Assembly (NCBI GenBank): GCA_907163375.1
Contig: CAJQUW010001972.1
Span: 806,001-870,000, forward strand
DNA from: Prostheceraeus crozeri
Lineage: Eukaryota; Platyhelminthes; Polycladida; Euryleptidae
Direction: 5' to 3'
Length of the DNA stretch: 64,000 nt
Shown: one piece after another, positions 21,957-34,154 of the stretch
Layout of the letters: the number at the start of each line of letters is the position of its first letter
Numbering within the stretch: position 1 is the first letter of the stretch
Translations under genes and position numbers: made by a program
The notes under the pieces: generated by a model
Databases searched by the model: none
The model's input: the letters and a program-made list of their open reading frames with translations, nothing else
Told to the model about the DNA's origin: nothing

Positions 21957-24900
21957 GGATTCTCAATCGGATGACGACTTATTACTTATGGCTTATGGCT
22001 CATCGCTCATCGTGTGTGCCTCCTACATAATATCCGCTTTATCGGATGAGATCCCATGGGAATTCTATTATTTTTTGGTGGGAATGGGAGTGGAGTTGGA
22101 CGAAAAAAACTCTTTCCTCTTGCCAACAAGCCTGACATTCACGGAGTAGGCTATATATGACATTTATATAGCTGTTAGAGAAGAGTAGTTGATGCAAAAC
22201 ATTTATTGATGCTTTATGGCAGCAATCTGAGGTAAACTGAGCAACAAGTTGATTTGACGATGATTTCAGCCCTTAACCTCCCGTGATTTGACTTGCATGT
22301 ATACTTAAAGCCGGGCTTCCTTAAGTGTCAATTAGTTTATCATAAAATCGGACGCAGATTTCTTTTACTATCATTAAGCTACTTTAGAGGTCAGCACAAG
22401 TACTTGAGAATGCTTTTAATTCGAACGGACAGTCCACATTTGAGTACTTCATCACAGCGAACAGTTACAGTTAATCAAATGTCCTAATGATGAAGGCCAC
22501 CGTTTATCCATGAGAAGCGGAATGACATAATGCCATTTACATGGTCAATGACTAGAAAGCTGATTTCCTTGTAATAGAGTGATAGAGAAGAAGTGTGCTT
22601 TTAAACATGACAGACATCACACAAGTGCTTTTGTGACCTGCTGCTGACTGAAGTCCACTGTTGTCCAGTCATGGGTTTGGTCTGATATTGCTTTGACATT
22701 ATTGTTGAAATCAATTAGATTATAACTTGGTCGAGAAAGGAAATTTGACTAATTTCTAACTAGAATTAATTTGAACAGTTTGGAATCGAAAATTGAGTGA
22801 GGTAAACTCACATTGAAAAGCACCAGTCAAGAGAAAACAGAGAAATATACGGAGGTGTAAAATGCAAAAGGGCAAGATAAAAATGCGAAGAATTATATTA
22901 GACTTGCAATTCTTATATCAATATGAGATTCATGACGTTGCTGTGATCAACAGTTGGTATTTTTCTTAATAGAAAATGTACTAATAATACCATACTAACA
23001 CGTAAATGACATGGCTCTATTAATATTTCTCATTTTGATTTTATGGAAGATAGTTCACTGAACCACAAGGAAAGGCGATCAAGCATTCCTAGTCAAAATG
23101 ATTCTGAAACTCGGTTTTGATTAACTGTCTTAGGGAAGCCTCTATAAAATTCAAAGAACACGTACGTGCTTGACAACAAGTAAAATCTAAGTTTCTGTCA
23201 GACATTTGGCTCGAAAATCAAAAACCGCTGACAGTTCGTGGAGATAGACATAAAAAGGTGTAAAACCAAACTACTGATTTTCCGGCTGATATTAACAGAA
23301 GCACAGGTTTTGGATGTAGTATTATTTAAATGCTACTTAAGGTGTTTCTTGGAAAAGCTTCATCAAGATAATTTTGAGACCATTTGTGCAAAGAACCATT
23401 TTGACTTGACGCTTTACGAGTAATCAGCTGTTTCAAGGATGACTTCAAGTTAAAGATTCTTGATTGGCCTGACAACTGAGTCAAATCTAATCGAGAGCCC
23501 TTGAATTTTATTGGAGGACAAGATCAATCGAGGTAAACCGATAAGCAAAAGTCAATGTATTGCAGTCCGGCAGCCGGAACGAGTTTCTGCAGGGAGTGAG
23601 GCCAAAAATGAGGCTTTCACAGAATGATGTACACCCTATGTCTACTACGAATCTGCACGTCTGCGAGTTCTGCCAGTTTCCTCTTCTTGTCTGACAGGCT
23701 CATAGAAAAACACAATGGGACGCAGTTCGAAGATTTTGGCTAGAATGAAATTTTATATGTTTTCTCTCATCAATTGAAAAAATACTAAGTCTAGAGCCGC
23801 AATTTTTGGCATGGAATGGCTTCAGGTCACTGCTATCATGTGCATGTGTTATTATTATGTTTCTGATCGGCATCAATAATCATCAACTGAACATTAGTCA
23901 CCGGTTGGTTGTTATCAAGCGATCGGTATAGCGTCAATCGAAGAGAAATTGTCAATTTTTTATATTAATAATTTTTAATCTTTTTCTTAGTTAATATTTT
24001 CCCCACGCTTCTTCATAGTTTGTGGTCTCAATCTGCAAACACGACACAGGAGAATCTTCGGTCAGTGTTTATAGTGCGAGAGCTACTCACATTTTCTTCC
24101 TAAACTCCCGCGCACGCGAGCTTCTTATCTTGTTATTTACAATTTGTAGATTGTCACCCAACATCAGTAAAGCGACAATGCTTAAGTTATACTTCCAGTC
24201 GTCTTGCGAGTTACGCAGCATCAAACATCACAAAATCCCTTCTGTTTATGTGGATCCATGTACTTCGAGTTACATTCACTCAATAACGGAATGATCCAAC
24301 ATTCATTTAAAAACTGAAATTTGGATTTGTCATTTTTACGATTATTGTTGTACTTTTATGGCAGACTTCTCCATCAGCATGCGGAAGTACGACATTCCTC
24401 GTAAACGGCAGCTTGTCTGAATCGCTGTAAAAGATGATGAAAACGTCATGACAACCTATGTTATTGTTGCAGATAAACAAACAGACTCTCCAGATCACAA
24501 AAATGAGATTCACAGAATTTATATAAGGCTCAACACGTCTTGATTCTTCATAAGATATAGCCATATTTACCTAGATCGGTGTCTGACCGAACAGTTTAAT
24601 TTCCCATCAACAAGCAGCTATTGAATATACACTATTATCAAAATTAATGTTACATCACTACAACCGTTGAAATATCTCAGTGTCTGCAGCCACTCAGTTC
24701 ATTTGATTACAAAAGTATCATACATCATCTGAAAGGTATTGATCTCCTCTTGGGGATTCAGTATGATTATTGGCTGCATCTTGATTGTCTACCACATAAA
24801 AAATTGTCAAGCACAATTACTTTTCTTTAATTGAAAGTTTTGGTATCAAAAAATCCTAGGTTAGAAAAATGAAACACAGATCAATGTATCGACAAGAGCA

Positions 24901-25355
24901 AATACTTTCAGAAAAGTATTTGGACTCATCTACATGACAATTATGCGCGTTATTGGATACATAATCATTGCTAATGTTACATTGCCCCATTCATTTATTA
25001 AGAAGTTGGTAACATGGGCATGATTTTCATTCAAATTCAGCTCATAACAATCTAATGCATATGCATGTGCTGTGTACATAGATAGTGAGCCTTAGCTAGT
25101 CATCTATAGCGCATAAATACGTACAACCATAGTTATCGCTAATTATTGCTTGTTCATTTATCAAATGATAAGAGTTTATGGTCATGGTGAATCGACAGAC
25201 TAAAGACCGTGATTTTCTTAGGGATGTCCAGTTGGTTAAAAGTGAAAAACAGCTTAAAAACCGAAGAAGTGTGCGCCAAGACAGACTCTCTAGCGTAGAC
25301 AAAGAGAATTTGGTATTAAGAAATGTAAAGATGGTATTCGATCAGGACGGAAAAG
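21957..25355. other. Unannotated AT-rich DNA
   Basis: No supportable gene or repeat in about 3.4 kb. Frames at 22293, 23238, 24022 and 24307 (minus) were inspected and carry no motif I recognise. The plus frame at 25178-25387 runs into the Tc1 relic but its own N-terminal part is not recognisable. Confidence 0.45.
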
Positions 25356-25359
25356 AATC

Positions 25360-25786
25360 ACGACATCTCGAAGCAACCGACGTCTAATCAGACTGGCTGG
25401 AATTCGCAGATTATCGTCTGCAAGAGAGCTTGTGTGTCTGTGGAACCAAAAGGCTTCAATGTGGACTGTACATCGACGTTTGCGCAATTTCATCTTTGAG
25501 GATGATAGTGCACCAGCTCACACAGCGAGTGCAGTAAAATTCTTCAAGAAACAACGTGCAATACGATCACTGTCCTGGCCTTCCGGCAGCCCTGACTTGA
25601 ATCCCATAGAGCATGTGTGGCATTGTTGTCGTTCCACTCCCGTAAAAACAATAAAATAGATAAAACATTGGCTCCTGGCAACATAGCAATTGATGCCACA
25701 ATCTATTGCTGACTCATTGATAAAGAGCATGAATGATCGCATCTCAGCAGTGATCGCAGCTCGTGGAGGTATCACTCGATTCTGAT
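25360..25786 (+). pseudogene. Tc1-type transposase relic (DD34E), internally deleted
   Basis: A helix-turn-helix block (RRLIRLAGIRRLSSARELV, then WTVHRRLRNF) runs straight into the catalytic block DDSAPAHTASAVKFF. SLSWPSGSPDLNPIEHVW follows. The second aspartate and the glutamate are separated by exactly 34 residues, which is the Tc1 DD34E spacing. The segment with the first catalytic aspartate has been deleted between NF and IFEDD. After in-frame stops, the normal C-terminus SLIKSMNDRISAVIAARGG survives to a stop at about 25785. No convincing terminal inverted repeats remain. Confidence 0.85.
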
Positions 25787-25968
25787 TACCTATTGTCTTA
25801 AAACATTTTCAAAATATGTACATTAGTTATCGCAAAATGTTCTTTTCACTTCAACGCATCAAAGAACAGACATAATATTACATTAGAAGACAGGAAAAGA
25901 AAGGTAAATTAAATTTTACAAGTGATAATTCCGCATGTAACATTAATTTTGCTAAAGAGTGTATACTG

Positions 25969-26038
25969 TATTACTTTTCAAATGACAGCCTAAATCGTCG
26001 GCGCCAGACGATTTAGGCTGATCATTTGAAAGGTAATA
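25969..26038. repeat. 70-bp hairpin palindrome
   Basis: Two arms of about 31 bp meet over the 7-base loop GGCGCCA. The inner arms CAGCCTAAATCGTC and GACGATTTAGGCTG are perfect; the outer arms, with CTTTTCAAATG, have one or two mismatches. It may be a minimal foldback MITE. Confidence 0.7.
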
Positions 26039-26103
26039 TACGCATTGTCTACTTGTATTCCTAAATCTATGGTGCAATAATATAGGAATTGCGACTTTTT
26101 GTA

Positions 26104-26134
26104 CATTGCTGCCTGCTGTCAGCAGGCAGCAATG
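26104..26134. repeat. 31-bp perfect palindrome
   Basis: CATTGCTGCCTGCTG is followed after one base by its exact inverse complement. It lies only 65 bp from the hairpin at 25969-26038. The region between holds nothing else I can name. Confidence 0.75.
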
Positions 26135-26334
26135 GCATTACCCGCCCGTCATTTTTCAATACTTCTTACATAGAAGTTACTGCTAAGATCATAGACTTCT
26201 AAATTGTAGAAGAATGTTCTGATACAGGAAGTCTATGGATATATGTAGATGTATTTTATTTCCATGTTATACAATATACAGTATACACAAATACCTAAAA
26301 ATTAACAAAATCCTAAAAAGACCTTAAAGGAAAT

Positions 26335-27745
26335 TTACAGGCTGGCAAAGTGGAGCTCTTCTCCACCTATGCCTGATTCCAGTCTGGATATGAGGGCATG
26401 AGCGTTTGATTTCATCAGGCTAAACAAAAGTTTTCTTGTTATGGCTGATTTGCACTCGCTAAAACGGATGCCTTTCTGGATGGCCAGTCTTGCGGCTATC
26501 CGTTCTAGAACTGGAGCAGCTTCACTTCCCAAATCCCCATAGGTGCTCATGACGAATGGGACACACTGCCATCTTAATTCTCGGTACTTGGGATCATTTT
26601 GGATGTTCTTCCGCCACTCAGCCGCAACCAGTGTCGACTCCTCAGAGGTAATCGCTTCAGAAACATTCAGATTATTTAGCGGGTGTACCACAGTGAAGTC
26701 TAAGGCACCGGGGCGACCAAGGCACCAATCCGGCAGGAGCACATCAGCTGGCCTCGTATTTCTGCCACAGAACCACAACCAGAGCCTTTTTCAATTTGTG
26801 GGTGCAAATTCGCGGAATGGCAAATGCTGACAAACTGATCTCGCAAGGCGTTGTGCCTTGTAGCAACATCTGGGCCTCTTTTACATGTTAGGGCATGATG
26901 GCCACAAAAGTCGAGTACCACACCAGGACATCGAGGACATTGCCATGTACCTGAAGTATGCGGAATGCTCAGCCACCACTTAATGAGAACCTGGAACTCA
27001 TTACTTGAGAGGCGAAATCCGAGTCCAGGCGATGGAATGGCTGATAACCATGAGCCGGACGATGCGTTGCTGATCGCATGGAGACGTTTAAAATCCGATT
27101 GGCTGAGTTGACTCAAGAAAGAGTCTCGCAAGGAAGACTCGACATGGGAAGACATGTATTTCTGAGAAAATGGAGTTCCTTCACTTAACGAATTATTGGA
27201 ATTTTGATATTTTAGATCAACATGGCAATTGAGAAGATCTACCGTCATTTTTGCTGAATTTGAAAGTACAAAATCCGAGTATGGCATACACGAACAAAAA
27301 GATGAAAGAAATGCCGCACTTGAGATTCGTTTCATTGACCGAAGACCTAAGCCGCCTTTAGCGAATTCTCAGTTGAGATTGAATCCATGCTTTTTCAGAA
27401 AGTTCGATCGCCAAACTCTCCTCCAAGTAAATTCTAGCGTCATCGTCAAAGTTTTGAAATGCCTCACAAGCAATATTTGGCGGCACTGTCCGACCGAGGT
27501 GGTTCCGGAAAGATGCGCAATTCCGCAGCAAAACAACAGAAATTTGCAGGTTGCACAGTTAAGGAATTTTTTCCAACAGCAATTTTGCTTTTTGTCTTTT
27601 GTTCTCAATAAAGGAATGGCAGAATGCGGTATCTCCAATAGGTGATCCCAGGACTTGCACATTGAATTCCATTGAAGTAATAAAGTTGCTATCAAAGTCC
27701 GACAAACATTAAAGTATGTCAAGCTTGAGATATCTACTAATCATA
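26335..27745 (-). pseudogene. LINE ORF2 C-terminal region: RT thumb, CCHC finger, nuclease-like domain
   Basis: On the minus strand the reading starts after the RT catalytic core with VLGSPIGDTAFCHSFIENKR, LRNCASFRNHLGRTVPPNI and AKGGLGLRSMKRISSAAFL. Then comes NASSGSWLSAIPSPGLGFRL, a zinc knuckle (CPRC, then FCGHHALTC), RHNALRDQF, and after a frame change RPADVLLPDW with ALDFTVVHPLN. It ends LFSLMKSNAHALISRL. Proteins of this order are common in invertebrate LINE-derived genes. The last block has the spacing of a PD-(D/E)xK restriction-like nuclease, which is my inference. The RT catalytic core is absent, and there are at least three frame breaks. Confidence 0.7.
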
Positions 27746-28009
27746 ATTGTGAACCATAGGAATCTCCTTAATGCCATTTTCACTGGAAACGCGAAGATAG
27801 ATGGTGAAATGCTCCTACCTCAATGGAATTACATAGCAAATTAGACGGGCTTAATCATGCAATTAAGGCCGTCTAATTTGGAATTGGATCTATATAAACG
27901 ACTTTCATAGAAAAATGACAAGTGAAACATCGGCTGACATCCCTACTTACTCAGTAACAATGTCTATAGTACTTGAGTAAGTAAAGAGTTCAAATTCCCT
28001 GGTGAATCG

Positions 28010-28500
28010 GCAAGTCGCAAGTCGCGTTGTAGAACAAACCATCGCAGATGTTTGATGCTCACCATCTTTTGGAATAGTCGTGGAATTGTGCACATGGACT
28101 TTGCTGATAAACAACGTATGAATAGAATGTACTACTACGAAGAACTTCGAACTGCACGGTAAGTTACGAGGTTCTAAGCGGTCTGTTACGAGGCTTCGAA
28201 ACCAGAACATCTACTTGCTCCACGACAACGTTCCTATTCATACCGCAACGGTCTCTGATGCTGCAATCAGAGACAATGTCTACGAAGTTCTCCCCCATCC
28301 TTCCTATAGCTCGGGCATGGCCTAAAGTGAATTTCACTTTTTCCACATTTAAAACATCACCTCAGAGTCGAACACTTCAAGAATAGCGCCAACGTCGAAA
28401 CCGCTGCTATGGAAATTTTCAATTCCAAAAGTTCGGAGTTCTTCCTTGAGCCATTTGGGAGCTACCCAACAGGTGGTCCAATTGTGTTGAGAATAACAGG
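28010..28500 (+). pseudogene. Mariner-type transposase relic (DD34D), catalytic residues lost
   Basis: Plus-strand frames read HRRCLMLTIFWNSRGIVHMD, then MNRMYYYEELRTA. After a frameshift come NIYLLHDNVPIHTATVSDA and EVLPHPSYSSGMA, a stop and SEFHFF. The tail is VETAAMEIFNSKSSEFF. The match is to mariner proteins with FWDSKGIIH, LLHDNARPHTA and PYSPDLAPSDFHLF. The first catalytic aspartate (FWD) is asparagine and the third (SPD) is glycine, so two of three are gone. The N-terminal DNA-binding part is missing. Confidence 0.85.
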
Positions 28501-29995
28501 TGATGCATCGAAAAAATGATTACTTTCTCGTGTTGATGAATTTTTTTTGCACATGCGCCATCTCCATCTAGTATTTGTCACTTTGGAATAACATAGAAAG
28601 TAATAAAAATATCAAAAAAATAGATGAAAATTCGATATATTAAAAGTGACAAAATTTACTGCAGGTGTGAATGTTGATGAAAGTTAGCTTTGCTATATTT
28701 CGGACCTATATAGTCATAAGCTTCACTGGGCAAAGAAACAAGTGCGTAGCAAGACGCCTTGTGGTCGAGTCTACATCATTTTTGATCTCACCACGTATGT
28801 TGCAATTAGAATTTCAGATTTTTACTTATGATAGCAATTCATTCACGCAAAGCATAATCAACATGTTTGCTGTAGAAAGGTCATGGCAGGTAATCAATAA
28901 TTTAAGTATCTATTACTATCAGCAGTCTCAATTGATTGATGTTAGCGCAGTGAACGAGTGCTATTAATTGATATAACACTGAGGGTTATGTCAGCTCTTA
29001 CAAGCTATAGTAATTCTCTTGGAAGTGTTTAATCTCATGTTTTATCTACATAAAGCTTTCAAATCAATTGTAATAATTAACGGGCACTTAAAACTTGCAA
29101 ATTTCATTATAATGGAATGCACATGTCATTAAGATCTCAGTTCTAGACTGTATGTGCATCACAAGTTTGAGGGCTTATATAATGATTTGATTTATTACCA
29201 ATGTTTAATTAGTATGTCATCTGACTTTAAAATCCGAAATATCAAGACAGTTCAAAAGCAATGTCTGATAACCCCAGGTCACAAAGTGCCCTAATATATC
29301 GTGATCAAAAGTTGTGTATAATGAAAATGTTATACCTGTTATTGTACGATTTTCATTGCACCACATTGATGCAATACTCGTATTTTAAAAATGCATCGAT
29401 CTTCTACATTTGCCAATTTTAAATCTAGGAAATGTGCGTGTTTTTCAATTTCAAAAGTTCAGTTTTCAATCCTTTAAATTTTGCCAGTTTTATCATCAAT
29501 TCCCTTGTTGCTCACATTATGTTATCTGCACCCGCACATGTTGTCATATGACATATGTACTTGCATATTAGTAATTGATTTCTTGAAAAGATGATTTAAA
29601 TAACAAGGTTATTTCTACACCAGCATGTACATTATAAATTCAAAATGATGTCTTAAAAATTGTTTGACGCTCCACCATTCAGGTTTTCTCTCAAGAAAAA
29701 GGTGACTATAAAAACTAGCTCATTCAGGCACTAGATAAACATCATGGAAACTAGCCAGATGCAGTTTAAAGAATCTGAAAAAGGCAATCAAATGCATTTA
29801 TTTAACAATGGAAGCAACTTAATCTATTGTTTCAAAATTACGGCATATTACTAAATTGTCTGCTCATTCTCATAGATAGTTGCTTCACGTAGATTCCCAA
29901 TATGACATATTTATTTATCTTAGAAGAACGTGTAATTGAAAACTCAGAAAATGATCGGAAACTGTCTTAGAAAACACTATTTACCCCTTTCTTTG
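28501..29995. other. Unannotated gap
   Basis: AT-rich. The frame at 28671-28967 was inspected and carries no motif I recognise. No repeats found by eye. Confidence 0.45.
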
Positions 29996-30225
29996 AGTTT
30001 GAAGGAAGTTTTCTAATTCTTTGAATCTGAAGGAATCGTGGCGATCGGAGCATTTCGAAGGAATTCCCAGCAATCGGCAAGCGACGCACGATTACTTTTC
30101 ATATCTCAGTAAGGCAGTAGAAATTTCTTTTTATCCACTTAGTAACTTCCTGCATGTGCCATCGTTTTGAATCATTTTGCATTTCTAGCAAAGTGACATT
30201 CTTAATCAACCCAATTCTGTGGCCT
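29996..30225 (-). mobile_element. Penelope-like element fragment, related to 60866-61076
   Basis: Over about 220 bp this matches the segment at 60866-61076 in the same direction: shared strings include CTGAAGGAATCGTGGCGATC, TCCTGCATGTGCCATC and AATTCTGTGGC. At the second site the matching DNA runs on into a clear GIY-YIG frame on the minus strand, so this is the C-terminal tail of the same PLE family. The homology stops near 30225, before the endonuclease motif. Confidence 0.6.
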
Positions 30226-30465
30226 TTGTTTATTGTCATTGTCAGCATTGTATATTAAGCATGTTATACATGTTTATGTTAGGTGAAATATACAAGTCGA
30301 TGTCATTCACTTCTTCCAAAACCGGTGCAACTTCTTGGATTTTCTCCAAACATTATTTCCTACGAAAGCTGAATCCACCGTGCTTTTCCACAGACAATGC
30401 TGATTCCCATGGCTAGGGCTAAAATAAGCATGATCTTTTATAATCTTTTAAAGTAAAAAAATAAG

Positions 30466-30471
30466 TTTATT
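30466..30471 (-). promoter_or_regulatory. Poly(A) signal AATAAA
   Basis: AATAAA on the minus strand, about 150 bases beyond the stop codon at 30620-30622. It is followed by a U-rich run, as expected for 3' end formation of the candidate host gene. Confidence 0.4.
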
Positions 30472-30619
30472 AAGCTCTTCTTAAATTTTTGTTATTACTT
30501 TTATTTTGGCATTAAAGGTGTCAACAACTTCAAATGTGATTTTGATGTGTTAAATAATGCACCTACAGTATCGATGACATGCTATGCGAAATTTAACTAA
30601 GTTGCATGTTTATATCATA

Positions 30620-30673
30620 CTACTTATATTTGTTGACAGCAGTCTGAAGCCTCGCATCTGCGTCTCTGGCAAA
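30620..30673 (-). CDS. Candidate last exon of an unrecognised host gene
   Basis: On the minus strand a pyrimidine-rich tract ending TCTATCCACAG leads into an open 54-base exon encoding FARDADARLQTAVNKYK and a TAG stop. It joins in phase 0 to the exon at 30787-30867 across a 113-base GT-AG intron. A poly(A) signal lies about 150 bases beyond the stop. The joined peptide is charged and probably helical. I do not recognise the family. The start of the gene would lie at higher coordinates, but I could not trace it with confidence. Confidence 0.4.
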   Translation of the reverse strand, partial: FARDADARLQTAVNKYK

Positions 30674-30786
30674 CTGTGGATAGACAGAAGAATTGATTAC
30701 TGATTCAAATGTATTAATGTGCTCTTCAGCTCTTATCGGCGCACATGTATTAAAATCATGAGCTCTTATATCGATCCTTGCCTTAC

Positions 30787-30867
30787 AGCTTCGGGCCATC
30801 TTTGGTTGTCATTGCGAAGTTCTTGCATTTGAGTGACAACTTGGCGGTAAGTTTTGAAATTCACTTG
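30787..30867 (-). CDS. Candidate penultimate exon of the same host gene
   Basis: An 81-base open exon on the minus strand. It is preceded by GATATTACAG as acceptor and followed by GTAAGG as donor. It encodes QVNFKTYRQVVTQMQELRND and then NQRWPEA, a likely amphipathic helix. Phase 0 on both sides fits the next exon (30620-30673). A good donor context, CAG then GTGAGG, at 31039/31038 could end an exon further upstream, but no clear reading frame supports that one. Confidence 0.4.
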
Positions 30868-30899
30868 CTGTAATATCGCAATGCCAGGTTTCCTTCAAT

Positions 30900-32445
30900 G
30901 AATCGGTCAACTGAAATTTTTGAGATAAAATGTTTATCGGTTGAAAAAAAATTAATGTGAATGATTATTGCCACTTAATTGAAGATGTGATCATAGTAAA
31001 ATATTGAAGAAGATGATAAAATATAGAATCCACCTCACCTGCTGTTGACACCCAAATGATTCCTAGTGAATGTTTGATGCAAATTTTGATGCAAAAAAGG
31101 ACGGTGCTCTTCCGTCTAGTATAAAATTTAGCTGACATATTTTGAAACAAAAGAAGCAGAACTTAAATTTACAAAATCTGAACTTTAATCAATCAGTAAC
31201 ACACAATTTTATCCTCGTACATCCCTTGAGGTTACATATACTATGCAAAGAATATTGTAAGGAACACTAATTTGGGTAATTTCTGTTATGAAGAATTGAT
31301 ATAATCCCTTGACTTTTGAATTTTAAAAGATTTGAATGCAAGGACATTAATTTTTAACTAACTGCAAGCCTTCAAGTTCTCAAAATCTTTTCATTGAGTT
31401 TCACAACTTCCACACCAAAAGAAATTTGTTCGGCATTTTTTTCCAAGTTGATAACTACGAGGCATAATCGAAGGCCTTCGCGCATGAGCCAGCTGACCAA
31501 TATTTTGAAATTCAGAGATAAATGCAGCTTTCTACTTGGAGATGCATTACAAATACACACTCGTTTTTCAAATGCGAAGAAGTATGAAGGATCAACCTAT
31601 CATATCTTGTCAGGATGAAGATGCAATGTTGAGCATTGTGTTTCCGCAAAAATAACAATATTTTGAAAAATGAACTTAGCCGTTTCTTGTACGAGGGCCT
31701 GGTACACCTGGCAACACTAACTGTTGTCAGGTGTCGAAAGCTTCGAATTTATACAAGCACCTTCGTATTCCAAATCCTAAATTTTGTGTGTGATATTAGA
31801 CAAAAAACTGAATGTATGATGAATCGATGCGTTCAATCTTAGAAATCAAACACTCTACACAGCAGTCCCTGTCATTGACGACCCTGCTTTTCACGACTTC
31901 CTGTCGATTACAACCAAAAAATTTGGAACCGATGCAAAATTACTATATCGCCTAATTCAACCTGTGCATAACGACTTCCTGTCTAACGCGACTTATGATC
32001 TCAGTAATTTGGCAAATAGTTCACTGATCCCTGTTTATCACGACCACGGGGGAACGATAAATACGTGTAGATGTTTCGCTAACTTTATGAATTAGTAGCA
32101 GACAAACATCAATGGTCTTATTACGTAACAGCTGTCTAGATCTTAATCCCTTACTTTTAGCTCTGACAGATACATGAGTCTTAACACTCTCAACTTACTG
32201 GCTCCATCTTCCTCTGTAGCTTGTTAGAGGCGATAAGGCTACATAAGGCCTACATCTGAATTTATTCTAGATAATTGTACCGGTAATAATCTTGTATTTT
32301 ACATAATGTCTACATACAATGCATAATACAGTGTATCATCAAATTTTCTCATTGATTAATGTCTGCTTTATATTTTTTTTGATGTTTGTGTATCACATTA
32401 TTTCTAGCAATATTAACTGAACTTATAAAGAAAAATTTAGATAAC
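30900..32445. other. Unannotated; may hold introns of the 30.6 kb gene
   Basis: If the exons at 30620-30867 are real, this is probably intron of that gene. The overlapping frames at 31372-31560 (minus) and 31394-31618 (plus) cannot be told apart as real or chance by eye. Confidence 0.3.
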
Positions 32446-32446
32446 A

Positions 32447-32727
32447 TTTTGATAAAAGGAAATGAAAACAATTTATCTTTCGACGCACCAATAATTTGTT
32501 TTTATTTCGTAATATATATTTCGGCGAACCGCCTTTCTCAATCAAATATTTAATTTACAGTGATCTTGTCTAACAAGGTTAAGATCAAGGTTAACCTTGT
32601 TAGATAAGATCACTGTAAATCTAAATGTCTGATTGAGAAGGGCGGTTCGCCGAAATATATATTACGAAATAAAAACAAATTGTCTGTGCGTCGAAAGATA
32701 AATTAATTTCATTTCCTTTTATCAAAA
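32447..32727. repeat. 280-bp near-perfect palindrome with PLE-type ends
   Basis: Two arms of about 130 bp, inverted, meet over about 10 central bases. Shared arm strings include GTTCGCCGAAATATATATTA, GTGATCTT and TTTATCTTTCGACGCAC with few mismatches. Each arm carries a hammerhead-like core (see 32629-32660), so I read it as two PLE 3' ends joined tail to tail or head to head. It could also be a foldback transposon. Transcripts would form a long hairpin. Confidence 0.8.
32629..32660 (+). ncRNA. Hammerhead-like core in palindrome
   Basis: CTGATTGA (one extra T against CTGATGA) at 32629-32636 is followed by the stable helix GGCG-GTT-CGCC (32641-32651) and GAAA (32652-32655), then an alternating AT run. 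The mirror copy on the minus strand (32545-32519) keeps the helix and GAAA but has lost the leading C. Confidence 0.4.
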
Positions 32728-34146
32728 AAAATCACATTATTGCTATAATTCAATACAGTTTTCCAAATTTTCATTAAATCTTGCATGATAGGCCCTTTGA
32801 ATAGACACTTTTATAGCCTCTGAAGCTATAAAATCTAATATCATTCGTGCTATCATCCTGTGTTCAGCTTGTGAGTACGCGTAAGCTATAATTGGATATT
32901 AATTGCTTTAGGCCTACTATCATGTGTCATATAAAGAGGTAGCCAAAAGTCTGCTTGCAAAAATAACGACCATGTCTATAACGACTTTATTTGCTTGGCA
33001 GAGAGGCAGGGACTGCTATAATAACAATGGACTGGAGCGGACATGGACATTGAAAGTCATAGTGTATACTCGACATGCGTTGTCACGACAACGGTATGTA
33101 AACGATGTCGGCTTCACGTGGTTGATAATGGGAGGGCACCGGTTATTTGTCTGTGTACTTTAAAAAGATTCATGTTCATCATCATTTGAGTAATTTCTCT
33201 TTGTATATATATGCAAAAGCATTTTGATAAAATAGCGGATAATAAATCGCCAAACGGCAAGAATTTACGTCGGATACTTCAGTAATTTGATCCGTCACGA
33301 AATCTAGCAAAAGTGACCCAGTTCGGTGACTAAATGAGCGGATGAAATGACCATCAACAAATCGTTATTGTCAACTATAGTCTTACAAAGCGAAAAATCG
33401 GATTTCTTTGGCTTCAATTATACATGAAGTTACAATATATGCCTGCATGTACATGTAGGTCAAACATCACTATTCAAATATTGCATCGGCCCTCTTAAGG
33501 TTTCTTTTCATTTCTACTGACTTCTCATAAATCGTGTTGTGACAGTTGGTCTATCAAGTTAACTTTAAAAAGGCTTTCACATTTCTGTTGAAAGTAGGCA
33601 TAAGTTCATGTTTCCGAATAGCAAAGCTCATGAAGTCGTACTTAGGCTCACTTGTTTACGAACCTGACATACGCCTGAATATATCTAGAACAGTTACTTC
33701 ACACTACATGTAGTTACTGATAGAGGACTCGAATCAGATCCTATCTGACAAGCTGAGAAGTGTTTCTCCCGGTGTATGACGCGTTAATGTACAGTATATT
33801 CGAAAGGTAAGAGAATCGATTGAATTTTGCTCTAATTAGAGGTGCGGTGCTTTGTTATTATGTTCAGCTCTGCGTGTACTGTATATGAGAATGATATAAA
33901 ATAGAAGCAAACGCAGGGAAGCCTGTTGTGCAGTCAAACAACTCGATCAATGATTTTAGAAATTTCAGACCATTGTGAGTTTCACCGAGTCACAAGACAA
34001 AATGCAGCGACAGCGACTGTTAAGGCGCTCATATTGCGATCAAAATTAAAGCAATTTGAAACATGTTCGTATGAAGCATTCAGAAATCAAGAGGCCAATA
34101 AATTGATCAGAAATAAGAATTATACTCTGCATATTCTCATGTCATT
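32728..34146. other. Unannotated gap
   Basis: AT-rich, no supportable gene. The frames at 32924-33163 and 33926-34213 have no recognisable motif, and the latter runs into the end of hAT copy B. Confidence 0.45.
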
Positions 34147-34154
34147 ACTAAGGC

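Noticed and set aside
27229-27645. 138-codon plus-strand frame.
   Set aside because: It lies opposite the LINE C-terminal region, whose minus-strand reading shows clear family motifs.
31372-31618. Overlapping plus and minus frames of 62 and 74 codons that look compositionally coding.
   Set aside because: No splice context, no recognised motif, and the two strands cannot be told apart by eye.
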